A stretch of DNA of 8,166 nucleotides, taken from Clostridiales bacterium UBA7573 (GTDB lineage Bacteria > Bacillota > Clostridia > Oscillospirales > CAG-272). Below are positions 1 to 5,180 of the stretch, piece after piece; position 1 is the stretch's first letter; the number at the start of each line of letters is the position of its first letter. The notes beneath the pieces were generated by a model. It saw only the letters and a list, made by a program, of their open reading frames with translations. It was not told where the DNA came from and made no database searches. Made by a program: the position numbers and the translations under genes. The stretch lies in assembly GCA_002477905.1 (NCBI GenBank), contig DLLB01000065.1:50080-58245 (forward strand), given 5' to 3'.

Positions 1-31
1 AGTCCAGAAGGACGGAGGAGGTGAAACCAAA

Positions 32-298
32 ATGGATCTTCGAATCGCAATCGGAGACAAGGTACGCTATATGCGGATGAAGATGCGCCTTTCGCAGGAG
101 GAACTGGCACTAAAAGCCGGAACCTCGCAAAAGACGATCTGCCGTATCGAGCATTACGCACAAAATACATCCGCCGACCTGCTGGACAAGCTCGGTCACG
201 GGCTCGGTATTCCAACGTATACCTTGCTGACAGAACTGAACGAGCAGGAATATACGCGCTTGTGTCAATGGACAGAAGCTTGTCCTGCCGATATGTAA
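32..298 (+). CDS. Small XRE/Cro-family HTH DNA-binding protein
   Basis: This 88-residue protein consists mostly of one lambda-Cro/XRE helix-turn-helix domain at about residues 7-66. The domain shows RMKMRLSQEELALKAGTSQ (helices 1-3), then KTICRIE for the recognition helix, then a leucine-rich helix LLDKLGHGLGI, the usual order in this family. The last 20 residues (about 69-88) form a short polar tail with no recognised effector domain. A strong ribosome binding site (GGAGGAGGTGA) lies about 8 bases before the ATG and fixes the start. Family members bind DNA as dimers and usually repress nearby promoters; what this one controls cannot be told. Anything upstream lies outside the window. No clear gene follows on the same strand for several kilobases, so it is either the last gene of an operon or a lone regulator. 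The fold assignment is firm and the role is unknown. Confidence 0.85.
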   Translation: MDLRIAIGDKVRYMRMKMRLSQEELALKAGTSQKTICRIEHYAQNTSADLLDKLGHGLGIPTYTLLTELNEQEYTRLCQWTEACPADM

Positions 299-478
299 CG
301 AAAGCAAATCCCGTGCACCAAGGAGAAAGAGCAATGATTTAGAAAAGACAATCTGATGATTGATTTCCGACATTTTGAGTACAGCCGATGTTATGTTTCT
401 GTTTGCGCGGTTGTAGGACAACGATTTGGATAGTAATAGACTTCTTTGGAATAGAGAAGTATGGAAAAGAACCCTGCG

Positions 479-497
479 CCGTCTGTCAAGCAGACGG
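479..497. repeat. Perfect 7-bp inverted repeat (hairpin)
   Basis: CCGTCTG (479-485) and CAGACGG (491-497) are exact inverse complements around the 5-base loop TCAAG. Only a weak T-rich stretch follows on either strand, so it is not a clear intrinsic terminator. It lies about 180 bases after the HTH gene stop and could end that transcript inefficiently. Confidence 0.4.
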
Positions 498-550
498 ACC
501 TTTCAAGAGATCCCAGACAGTTTGCATTTCCTATGGTTCCTTTCGGATCA

Positions 551-848
551 GACAGTTTCAGAATGGATCTCTGACACACTTTTGACTTTTTCAGAAAAAA
601 CGATCTGCAATTGAGAAAACGGACACTTTCAGAAGAATTCTTGACACAAAGTATTCCTTTTCAGCGTATGACTTTTTCAGATGAATCTTGGGTGCAGATC
701 GGTTTTGACAGTTTGAAAACACTCCTTTTCTTTTCCTCATTTTTTACATGGTTACCTCCTGACTTTTTGAGCTTTGACAGATTTCCATGCTTCTCTGACA
801 TTTTTGTAAAATCGTATGACCGCAAAAAGCACTTTCCGACTTTTCAGA
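551..848. repeat. Degenerate direct-repeat array, core GAC(nn)TTTTCAGA
   Basis: GACTTTTTCAGA occurs exactly at 584-595 and 670-681. Close variants are GACAGTTTCAGA (551-562), GACACTTTCAGA (622-633) and GACTTTTCAGA (838-848). Weaker relatives are GACAGTTTGAA (707), GACTTTTTGAG (761) and GACATTTTTGTA (797). Start-to-start spacing of the eight units is 33, 38, 48, 37, 54, 36 and 41 bases. All have the same orientation. On the minus strand the unit reads TCTGAAAAAGTC and falls in all three reading frames, so a protein repeat does not explain it. The 9-mer GATCAGACA occurs at both ends (546-554 and 847-855). The function is unknown. Confidence 0.5.
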
Positions 849-868
849 TCAGACAAACTCTTTTTCAC

Positions 869-904
869 AAAAAACGCCGCCGGCAAAAGCCAACGGCGTT
901 TTTT
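869..904. terminator. Bidirectional intrinsic terminator
   Basis: The stem AACGCCG (873-879) / CGGCGTT (894-900) is perfect. An inner GGC/GCC stem (882-884, 889-891) closes an AAAA loop. Six Ts follow on the + strand (899-904) and six Ts follow on the minus strand (complement of 869-874). It lies just after the stop of the minus-strand Cys-rich gene, whose operon it most likely ends. It would also stop + strand reading from the left. Confidence 0.85.
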
Positions 905-928
905 GTATGAATTTTCTTCCGGAACCTG

Positions 929-1123
929 TCAATTTTGCTTTTGCACACTTTTGTATTCCTGATAATAGCGGTAGTAAGGGCAGACGACGCGCTCCTGCGC
1001 CAAGGCGGCGCAATCGTCCTCGTCCATAGATAATGTGCAGATTTCGCAATCCCAGTCGGGATCGTAGTCATAAAACAAACAGCTTTCGCATTTGCCGTCC
1101 TCCGGATGTTCGCCGGTTTTCAT
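929..1123 (-). CDS. Small Cys-rich DUF6472-type protein
   Basis: This 64-residue acidic protein has seven cysteines: C12 and C15 (CESC), C26 and C29 (CEIC), C38, and C48 in CPYYRYYQEY; it ends in VQKQN. The layout of an N-terminal CxxC, a Tyr/Asp-rich stretch, a central C-x-LSMDEDD element, then CPYYR...EY and a KQN end matches my memory of DUF6472, a small family frequent in Clostridia and without known function. Two CxxC pairs suggest a metal-binding (zinc ribbon-like) fold, which is inference. The ribosome binding site AAGGAGG (1131-1137) overlaps the TAA of the upstream methyltransferase gene and sits 7 bases before this ATG, so translation is probably coupled. A terminator follows about 25 bases after its stop. 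Residues C12, C15, C26, C29 and C48 are the likely ligands. It has no signal peptide or membrane segment, so it should be cytoplasmic. Confidence 0.8.
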   Translation of the reverse strand: MKTGEHPEDGKCESCLFYDYDPDWDCEICTLSMDEDDCAALAQERVVCPYYRYYQEYKSVQKQN

Positions 1124-1135
1124 CGCAATGCCTCC

Positions 1136-2368
1136 TTATACCACCTGGAACAAATAAAATTTCAAATAGTCCGTTTCCGGCACATTCCATAAAATCGGAT
1201 GGTCGGGCGATTGTTGCCTTGCCTCGATCTGCCGCAAAGAAACCTGCGCGTCCGCCGCAGCATCATGGAGCATGTGACAGAACAGGGCGTCTGTCATGAA
1301 ATGGGAACAGGAGCAAGTGGCAAGATAGCCGCCGCGCGGCAACAGCTTCATGGCGCGGTAATTGATCTCCTTGTATCCGCGTGTGGCATTTGCAACGGTT
1401 GCGGAACTTTTGGTAAACGCCGGCGGATCCAAAATAATCAGATCATACGGGGCGTCATTCTTTTTTGCAAGCGCGGTCAGCAGATCGAACACGTCGGTGC
1501 AAAGAAAGGACATGTTGTGATCCAGTGCATTTTGTTTTGCATTGTGTGCAGCCATTGCCACCGCATCGGCGGAAATATCCACTGCCGTGACGTGAGCGGC
1601 GCCGCCTCGCGCGGCGTTGAGCGCGAACGCGCCGGTATGGGTGAAGCAATCCAATACCTGCTTCCCTTTTGCAAGGCGTGCAACTGCTGCGCGGTTGTAT
1701 TTTTGGTCAAGGAAAAATCCGGTTTTCTGTCCTTCCCGAAAATCCACATCGTAAAGAATGCCATTTTCGGTAATCTGTACTTTTCCGGTATCTTGGGTGA
1801 CAAGCCCCTCCATTGCGACATAGCCGCATCCTTGGGTAAGTCCTTCCCGCTCTCTGAGCGGACTGTCGTTGCGTTCGTAGATTACCCGGATTCCGACTTG
1901 GAAATCCTTTCGCAAGATCTGAAGCAACAACGCAAAAATCATCTGTTTGCGTACTTCCATGCCAAGCGACAGCGTTTGGATTACCAGAACATCTTCAAAG
2001 CGATCCACCGTAAGCCCCGGCATGCCGTCGGCTTCCCCGAAAATCAGGCGGCAACAACGGAAATCGTCCCCCGGCATCACGGTTTTCCGATAAGCAATGG
2101 CGTACTGTAAACGCCGTTCAAAAAAGGCTTCGTCAAAGCGGTCATTGGCGTTGCGGGAAAGTAAACGCACGGTGATCTTAGAGTGCGAATTGTAAAATCC
2201 CGTGCCGAGATAGCGATCCTTTTGCGAAAAAACATCTACCAGCGCTCCGTTTTCCGGCTGTTCGGAGAGGGACAGGATTTCCTCGCCGTAAACCCACGGA
2301 TGTCCGCCGCGCAGGGCGCGTTCGGCTTTTTGCGTAATGGTGGCTTTTGGATAAGATCTGTTTGTCAT
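1136..2368 (-). CDS. rlmI: RlmI-like class I SAM-dependent 23S rRNA methyltransferase
   Basis: The product belongs to the COG1092 family, whose E. coli member RlmI makes m5C1962 in 23S rRNA using S-adenosylmethionine. Numbered from the chosen start (410 residues; E. coli RlmI has about 396), an N-terminal PUA-type RNA-binding domain (about 1-75, with RGGHPWVY) is followed by a middle region. Next comes the Rossmann methyltransferase core: QKTGFFLDQ (214-222), LDCFTHTGAFAL (239-250, SAM binding), VDIS, DPPAFTKS (314-321) and CSCSH (352-356, with candidate catalytic Cys). The open frame extends 12 codons further to an ATG at 2404, but no ribosome binding site precedes that codon and a hairpin would fall within the coding part. 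The ATG at 2368 has AAAGGA about 5 bases upstream, so it is preferred. The exact target base is inferred from the family only; paralogs of other specificity exist. It is cotranscribed with the Cys-rich gene. Confidence 0.85.
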   Translation of the reverse strand: MTNRSYPKATITQKAERALRGGHPWVYGEEILSLSEQPENGALVDVFSQKDRYLGTGFYNSHSKITVRLLSRNANDRFDEAFFERRLQYAIAYRKTVMPGDDFRCCRLIFGEADGMPGLTVDRFEDVLVIQTLSLGMEVRKQMIFALLLQILRKDFQVGIRVIYERNDSPLREREGLTQGCGYVAMEGLVTQDTGKVQITENGILYDVDFREGQKTGFFLDQKYNRAAVARLAKGKQVLDCFTHTGAFALNAARGGAAHVTAVDISADAVAMAAHNAKQNALDHNMSFLCTDVFDLLTALAKKNDAPYDLIILDPPAFTKSSATVANATRGYKEINYRAMKLLPRGGYLATCSCSHFMTDALFCHMLHDAAADAQVSLRQIEARQQSPDHPILWNVPETDYLKFYLFQVV

Positions 2369-2380
2369 AGCGATCCTTTC

Positions 2381-2398
2381 CGTCGGCGGTTGCCGACG
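2381..2398 (-). repeat. Hairpin just upstream of the rlmI ribosome binding site
   Basis: CGTCGGC (2381-2387) and GCCGACG (2392-2398) form a perfect 7-bp stem with a GGTT loop (AACC in the transcript). It ends one base before the purine-rich rlmI ribosome binding site, so it may affect translation start or protect the mRNA 5' end. No T-run follows, so it is not a terminator. Confidence 0.45.
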
Positions 2399-2412
2399 TG
2401 TCATAGCGGAAC

Positions 2413-2434
2413 GAAAAGCCGCGATCGGCTTTTC
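2413..2434. repeat. Perfect 9-bp hairpin in the rlmI leader
   Basis: GAAAAGCCG (2413-2421) and CGGCTTTTC (2426-2434) pair fully around a 4-base loop. The stem ends in four Ts on each strand, which resembles a weak bidirectional terminator. It lies between the khpA terminator and the rlmI start, so it could act as an attenuator if reading passes from khpA into rlmI. No clear promoter was seen between it and the khpA terminator. Confidence 0.4.
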
Positions 2435-2452
2435 ACAATGAACGGAAATGCG

Positions 2453-2466
2453 GAAACATCTGTTTC
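2453..2466. promoter_or_regulatory. 14-bp inverted repeat, possible operator
   Basis: GAAACA (2453-2458) and TGTTTC (2461-2466) are exact inverse complements separated by TC. The size and symmetry suit a dimeric repressor site upstream of rlmI, but no protein or regulon can be assigned and chance is possible in such a short sequence. Confidence 0.25.
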
Positions 2467-2467
2467 A

Positions 2468-2556
2468 AAAAATAAGAGGCTGTCCAACCCGCGCACCACA
2501 TTTTGCATCGCCAAAAACGGCGGTGAGAACGGTTTGTGTGCGGGAGGACAGCCTCC
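2468..2556 (-). terminator. Terminator after khpA with an unusually long loop
   Basis: GAGGCTGTCC (2476-2485) and GGACAGCCTC (2546-2555) form a perfect 10-bp stem. On the minus strand it is followed by TTATTTTTTG, a typical T-tract. The loop holds 60 bases and has partial inner pairing, for example CCCGC (2488-2492) with GCGGG (2540-2544). It starts about 10 bases after the khpA stop, so it most likely ends the ylxM-ffh-rpsP-khpA transcript. Confidence 0.75.
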
Positions 2557-2565
2557 AAAGGAGAT

Positions 2566-2802
2566 TCAGCGAATCTCCACCGTGATCTTTTTACCGGAAA
2601 CGGTTCCGGCAGCCTTCATGACCATACGAAGCGCGTGTGCAATTCTGCCGTGCCGTCCGATGACTTTGCCCATATCGTCCTCCGCAACGTGCAATTCCAG
2701 CAAAACATTGTCACCGTCTGCACTTTCGGTTACGGAAACCGCGTCGGGCGCGTCTACGATGGCGCGCGCAAGATCGGTCAGCACTTTAGATAAATCAGCC
2801 AT
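2566..2802 (-). CDS. khpA: KhpA, KH-domain RNA-binding protein
   Basis: This 78-residue protein is a single KH domain. The RNA-contacting GxxG loop is GRHG at residues 49-52 within GKVIGRHGRIA, followed by a helix (HALRMVMKAAG) and a last strand (KKITVEIR). Length and position directly after rpsP are those of KhpA (YlqC in Bacillus subtilis), known from streptococci as a partner of KhpB/Jag. That complex binds RNAs and affects cell length and division. A GGAGG lies 5 bases before the ATG, and the gap to rpsP is only 18 bases, so the two are cotranscribed. In many Firmicutes rimM, trmD and rplS follow; here a terminator and an rRNA methyltransferase gene follow instead. Confidence 0.93.
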   Translation of the reverse strand: MADLSKVLTDLARAIVDAPDAVSVTESADGDNVLLELHVAEDDMGKVIGRHGRIAHALRMVMKAAGTVSGKKITVEIR

Positions 2803-2820
2803 ATCTGCCTCCGGCTCGGC

Positions 2821-3063
2821 TTAGCCGATGATTCCGGATTTTTTCAGAAGTGCTTTTACAGTGTCAGTCGGCTGCGCACCCTTTGCAATCCAAGCAGTCG
2901 CCTTGTCTGCGTCAATTTTGACGGTGGCGGGGTTGGTCATCGGATCGTAAAAGCCGATTTCTTCAATGAAACGACCGTCACGGGGGTATCTTTCATCTGC
3001 GACGATGACACGATAGCTGGGCGCCTTTTTCTTGCCGATTCTGGTAAGTCTGAGTTTAACCAT
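2821..3063 (-). CDS. rpsP: 30S ribosomal protein S16
   Basis: The product begins MVKLRLTRIGKKKAPSYR and contains the RRIG/KKxPxYRIVV-type N-terminus and the DGRFIEEIGFYDP segment that mark S16, a small-subunit protein that binds 16S rRNA and supports 30S assembly. At 80 residues it has the normal length. The open frame extends six codons further to a TTG at 3081, but those codons overlap the ribosome binding site GGAGG (3075-3079), so the ATG at 3063 is chosen. The spacing of 11 bases is slightly long. It lies 38 bases after ffh in the usual ffh-rpsP order. The C-terminal part (AWIAKGAQPTDTVKALLKKSGI) is also typical. Confidence 0.97.
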   Translation of the reverse strand: MVKLRLTRIGKKKAPSYRVIVADERYPRDGRFIEEIGFYDPMTNPATVKIDADKATAWIAKGAQPTDTVKALLKKSGIIG

Positions 3064-3101
3064 GGTTTTTTGTTCCTCCAAAAAAATATTGTAAAGTAAA
3101 T

Positions 3102-4442
3102 TTATGAAAAAGGCATCATGGAGCCTTTTTTTCCGAAACCGAAGGGCATCTTGCCCGAACTGAACTGCTTCATCATTTTCTGCATCTGATCGAATTGTTT
3201 CAGCAACTTGTTGATCTCCTCGACCGAAGTCCCGCTCCCTGCGGCAACCCGTCGCTTGCGGGACGCGTTGAGCAAATCCGGCTTTGCACGTTCTTTTGGC
3301 GTCATGGAAAGAATGATCGCCTGAATGCGGTCGATCTGCTTTTCGTCAATTTTTGCGTCTTTGAGCGCACCGGGTTTGACACCTGGCATCATACCGATCA
3401 GCTGTTCTAACGATCCCATTTTCCGGACCTGCCGGATTTGATCGAGGTAATCTTCCAAAGTAAACGCGGAGGCACGGAGTTTTTCTTCCAGTTCCGCCGC
3501 TTTCTTTTCGTCAAACGCCTGTTCGGCTTTTTCAATTAAAGAAAGCACATCGCCCATACCGAGGATCCGGCTTGCCATCCGGTCGGGGTAGAACGGTTCG
3601 ATCATATCAAGTTTTTCGCCGGTACCGACAAATTTGATCGGTTTTCCGGTGATATACCGCACAGACAATGCCGCACCGCCGCGCGTATCGCCGTCCATTT
3701 TGGTCAGCACCACGCCGGTGATGTCCAGCTTCTCGTGAAACGTCTGTGCAACGTTGACCGCATCCTGACCGGTCATGGCGTCCACGACCAACAAGATTTC
3801 CGTGGGGTTTACGGCTTTTTTGATGTCGCATAATTCCTGCATCATGTCCTCATCCACATGCAGTCTGCCCGCTGTGTCGAGGAATACCATATCGTTGCCG
3901 TTTTTATGCGCATATTTCATGGCAGCTTCCGCAATTTTGACCGGCGATTGTTTGTCCCCCATCGTAAAGACGGGTAATCCGACCTGTTCGCCCACCACTT
4001 CCAGTTGTTTGATGGCTGCGGGACGGTAAATATCGCAGGCGACGAGCAACGGGGACTTGCCCTGTTTTTTCATCAAAGCGGCAATTTTGGCGGTGTGCGT
4101 GGTTTTTCCGGCACCCTGTAAACCTACCATCATCACCACAGTCGGCGGTTTTGGGGAAATTTCCAGTTTGGACTGCGTACTGCCCATGATGCGGGTAAGT
4201 TCTTCATTGACAATCTTCACCACCTGCTGTGCAGGGACAAGGCTTTCTAAAACCTGAGAGCCAACAGCGCGTTCCGTGACGGAAGCGATGAACTCTTTGA
4301 CGACTTTGAAGTTGACATCCGCTTCTAACAGTGCCAGTTTGATCTCGCGCATGCCGGCGCGCACATCGGCTTCGCTGAGCTTCCCGCGGTTTCTGAATTT
4401 GGAAAAGGCGGCGGAGAGCCGCTCGGAAAGGCTTTGAAACAT
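3102..4442 (-). CDS. ffh: Signal recognition particle protein Ffh (SRP54)
   Basis: This is the 446-residue GTPase that binds signal sequences of nascent membrane proteins, together with SRP RNA, and delivers ribosomes to FtsY at the membrane. The N domain (about 1-95) is followed by the G domain with P-loop GLQGAGKT (107-114), DTAGR (189-193), TKMD (247-250) with DTRGGAALS directly after, and GTGEKLDMIEPFYPDRMASRILGMGD closing it. The methionine-rich M domain (about 300-446) includes GSLEQLIGMMPG, and a Met/Phe-rich tail (FDQMQKMMKQ, KMPFGFGKK). The P-loop continues THTAKIA where many homologs have TTAGKLA. Residue H116 is therefore a variant, probably lineage-specific rather than damaging. 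GGAGG lies 8 bases before the ATG. The 127-base gap from ylxM is wide and contains a palindrome and possible own promoter. No SRP RNA gene is seen in the window. Confidence 0.98.
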   Translation of the reverse strand: MFQSLSERLSAAFSKFRNRGKLSEADVRAGMREIKLALLEADVNFKVVKEFIASVTERAVGSQVLESLVPAQQVVKIVNEELTRIMGSTQSKLEISPKPPTVVMMVGLQGAGKTTHTAKIAALMKKQGKSPLLVACDIYRPAAIKQLEVVGEQVGLPVFTMGDKQSPVKIAEAAMKYAHKNGNDMVFLDTAGRLHVDEDMMQELCDIKKAVNPTEILLVVDAMTGQDAVNVAQTFHEKLDITGVVLTKMDGDTRGGAALSVRYITGKPIKFVGTGEKLDMIEPFYPDRMASRILGMGDVLSLIEKAEQAFDEKKAAELEEKLRASAFTLEDYLDQIRQVRKMGSLEQLIGMMPGVKPGALKDAKIDEKQIDRIQAIILSMTPKERAKPDLLNASRKRRVAAGSGTSVEEINKLLKQFDQMQKMMKQFSSGKMPFGFGKKGSMMPFS

Positions 4443-4459
4443 CCAAAAATCCTCCGATC

Positions 4460-4497
4460 TTTACGAATTTTATCAGTAGGACAATTTAAATTGTCTG
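4460..4497 (-). promoter_or_regulatory. Candidate ffh promoter with a 16-bp perfect palindrome
   Basis: On the minus strand an extended -10 element TGATAAAAT (TAAAAT = complement of 4467-4472) lies 24 bases before the ffh ATG. The perfect palindrome GACAATTTAAATTGTC (4480-4495) lies immediately upstream, where the -35 region would be. A weak -35, CAGACA, is 19 bases from the -10. The arrangement suggests a regulator site controlling ffh separately from ylxM, which is inference from position only. Confidence 0.4.
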
Positions 4498-4503
4498 GTC
4501 AGT

Positions 4504-4536
4504 GAGAAAAAAGAACGCGCACAGCGGATTTTGTGC
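4504..4536 (-). terminator. Weak terminator-like hairpin between ylxM and ffh
   Basis: On the minus strand GCACA (complement of 4532-4536) pairs with TGTGC (complement of 4519-4523) around an 8-base loop. After three bases it is followed by TTCTTTTTTCTC. The stem is short (5 bp), so termination would be partial. It could lower readthrough from ylxM into ffh, in keeping with a separate ffh promoter just downstream. Confidence 0.35.
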
Positions 4537-4569
4537 AAATGATCGGTTGCTTTTTTCGGAGCAGGATCG

Positions 4570-4917
4570 TTAGGTGCAAAGTTGTTGTGCGCAAAGAAGC
4601 AGATCGCACAGGGAAGCATCCGGATGCGGTTCCAGCTTTCGGATGACATCGCACAGCGCCTGTAAGCATGCCGTTGTCTTGGCAAAACGGGCGTACATAT
4701 GAAGCTTTTCTTCATAGGTTTCCAACAGCGCGACGCTTTTGAGCAGGCTTTCCCGTACACCCTGCCGGGTGATGCCGGTATTCTGGGAGATTTCCGAAAG
4801 CGAGAGATCGTCGTCGTAATACAACTCCGCGATCTGCCGTTGCCGTTCGGTCAACAATTCGCCGTAAAAGTCGAGCAACAGGACCATGGCGTTGTTTTTT
4901 TCGGGTGATCGTTCCAT
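4570..4917 (-). CDS. ylxM: YlxM/p13-family HTH protein of the SRP operon
   Basis: This 115-residue protein has a sigma-70 region 4-like helix-turn-helix at about residues 22-70 (LTERQRQIAELYYDDDLSL, then SEISQNTGITRQGVRESL). The N-terminal MVLLLDFYGELLTERQ is characteristic of YlxM, which precedes ffh in many Firmicutes. Streptococcal YlxM was reported to interact with SRP components and modulate GTPase activity. The C-terminal half (about 75-115) is divergent and has several Cys residues. The open frame extends 10 codons further to an ATG at 4947, but the ATG at 4917 has GGAGG exactly 5 bases upstream and the longer form would cover the leader hairpin, so 4917 is chosen. A good promoter lies about 45 bases upstream. 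ftsY, which sits before ylxM in B. subtilis, is not here; argS is divergent instead. Confidence 0.93.
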   Translation of the reverse strand: MERSPEKNNAMVLLLDFYGELLTERQRQIAELYYDDDLSLSEISQNTGITRQGVRESLLKSVALLETYEEKLHMYARFAKTTACLQALCDVIRKLEPHPDASLCDLLLCAQQLCT

Positions 4918-4931
4918 GCTTGCCTCCGCAG

Positions 4932-4957
4932 ATTTGCTGTAAAGCAAATTACTTTAC
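4932..4957 (-). repeat. Two overlapping, mutually exclusive inverted repeats in the ylxM leader
   Basis: ATTTGC (4932-4937) pairs with GCAAAT (4944-4949), and GTAAAG (4939-4944) pairs with CTTTAC (4952-4957). They overlap, so only one can form in RNA. The second spans the expected transcription start, which would suit an operator better than an RNA hairpin. The first ends a few bases before the ylxM ribosome binding site. Confidence 0.4.
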
Positions 4958-4959
4958 AG

Positions 4960-4988
4960 ATTGTATCACATCTGATCGCGTTTGTCAA
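4960..4988 (-). promoter_or_regulatory. Strong sigma-A promoter of the ylxM-ffh-rpsP-khpA operon
   Basis: On the minus strand a perfect -35 TTGACA (complement of 4983-4988) is followed after exactly 17 bases by TACAAT (complement of 4960-4965). It also has a TG at the extended -10 position (TGATACAAT). Transcription should start near 4953, leaving a leader of about 35 bases before the ylxM ATG. Phased A-tracts lie directly upstream. Confidence 0.85.
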
Positions 4989-4999
4989 GAGGATTTTTG

Positions 5000-5031
5000 C
5001 TTTTTCTCCGACTTTTTCTCCGGCTTTTTCC
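5000..5031. repeat. 12-bp tandem T-tract repeat upstream of the ylxM promoter
   Basis: CTTTTTCTCCGA (5000-5011), CTTTTTCTCCGG (5012-5023) and CTTTTTCC (5024-5031) repeat with an exact period of 12. On the minus strand these are A5 tracts leading into the -35, with a further AAAAA at 4994-4998, so they may act as an UP element or intrinsically curved DNA. Confidence 0.55.
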
Positions 5032-5127
5032 AAACAACGGCGCACGACGATATGTGTAAGAATAGAGCCTTGCGGTTGCGGTTTGGATTTTTTTCGCTTT
5101 TCCAAGCAGCGAAAAACGGGCATTCGG

Positions 5128-5157
5128 ACGCGGAAAAGAGCAGAAATCCGCGTTTTT
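5128..5157 (+). terminator. Terminator-like hairpin upstream of the argS promoter
   Basis: ACGCGGA (5128-5134) and TCCGCGT (5147-5153) form a perfect 7-bp, GC-rich stem with a 12-base loop, followed by five Ts (5153-5157). It points toward argS although no + strand gene lies upstream. It may insulate argS from stray transcription, or be part of an attenuated leader if a promoter exists further left. Confidence 0.5.
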
Positions 5158-5180
5158 GTCCGGATTTTTTGAAAAAACAG

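Larger units (their letters stand above)
299..928. other. Long non-coding, partly AT-rich region; possible gene remnants
   Basis: About 630 bases lie between the HTH gene and the Cys-rich small gene with no convincing coding sequence. Several short open frames exist on both strands, but none combines a good ribosome binding site, protein-like composition and a recognisable domain. From about 540 to 870 the + strand is rich in T and carries a degenerate repeat (separate entry). Two good ribosome binding sites face immediate stops: AAGGAG at 320-325 before ATG ATT TAG (+), and AGGAGG at 755-760 before ATG TAA (- strand). That pattern fits decayed genes. A perfect 7-bp hairpin lies at 479-497. 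The region ends at a bidirectional terminator. Confidence 0.6.

Noticed and set aside
551..848. CRISPR array
   Set aside because: Repeat cores are only 12 bases, degenerate and irregularly spaced (33-54), and no cas gene is nearby.
611..910. 99-codon open frame on the + strand in the repeat region
   Set aside because: It is Phe-rich owing to T-tracts, lacks a ribosome binding site and runs through the terminator hairpin at 869-904.
1199..2110. 303-codon open frame on the + strand opposite the rRNA methyltransferase
   Set aside because: The minus-strand product carries clear methyltransferase motifs throughout. The + strand product is Cys/Arg-rich without domain features.
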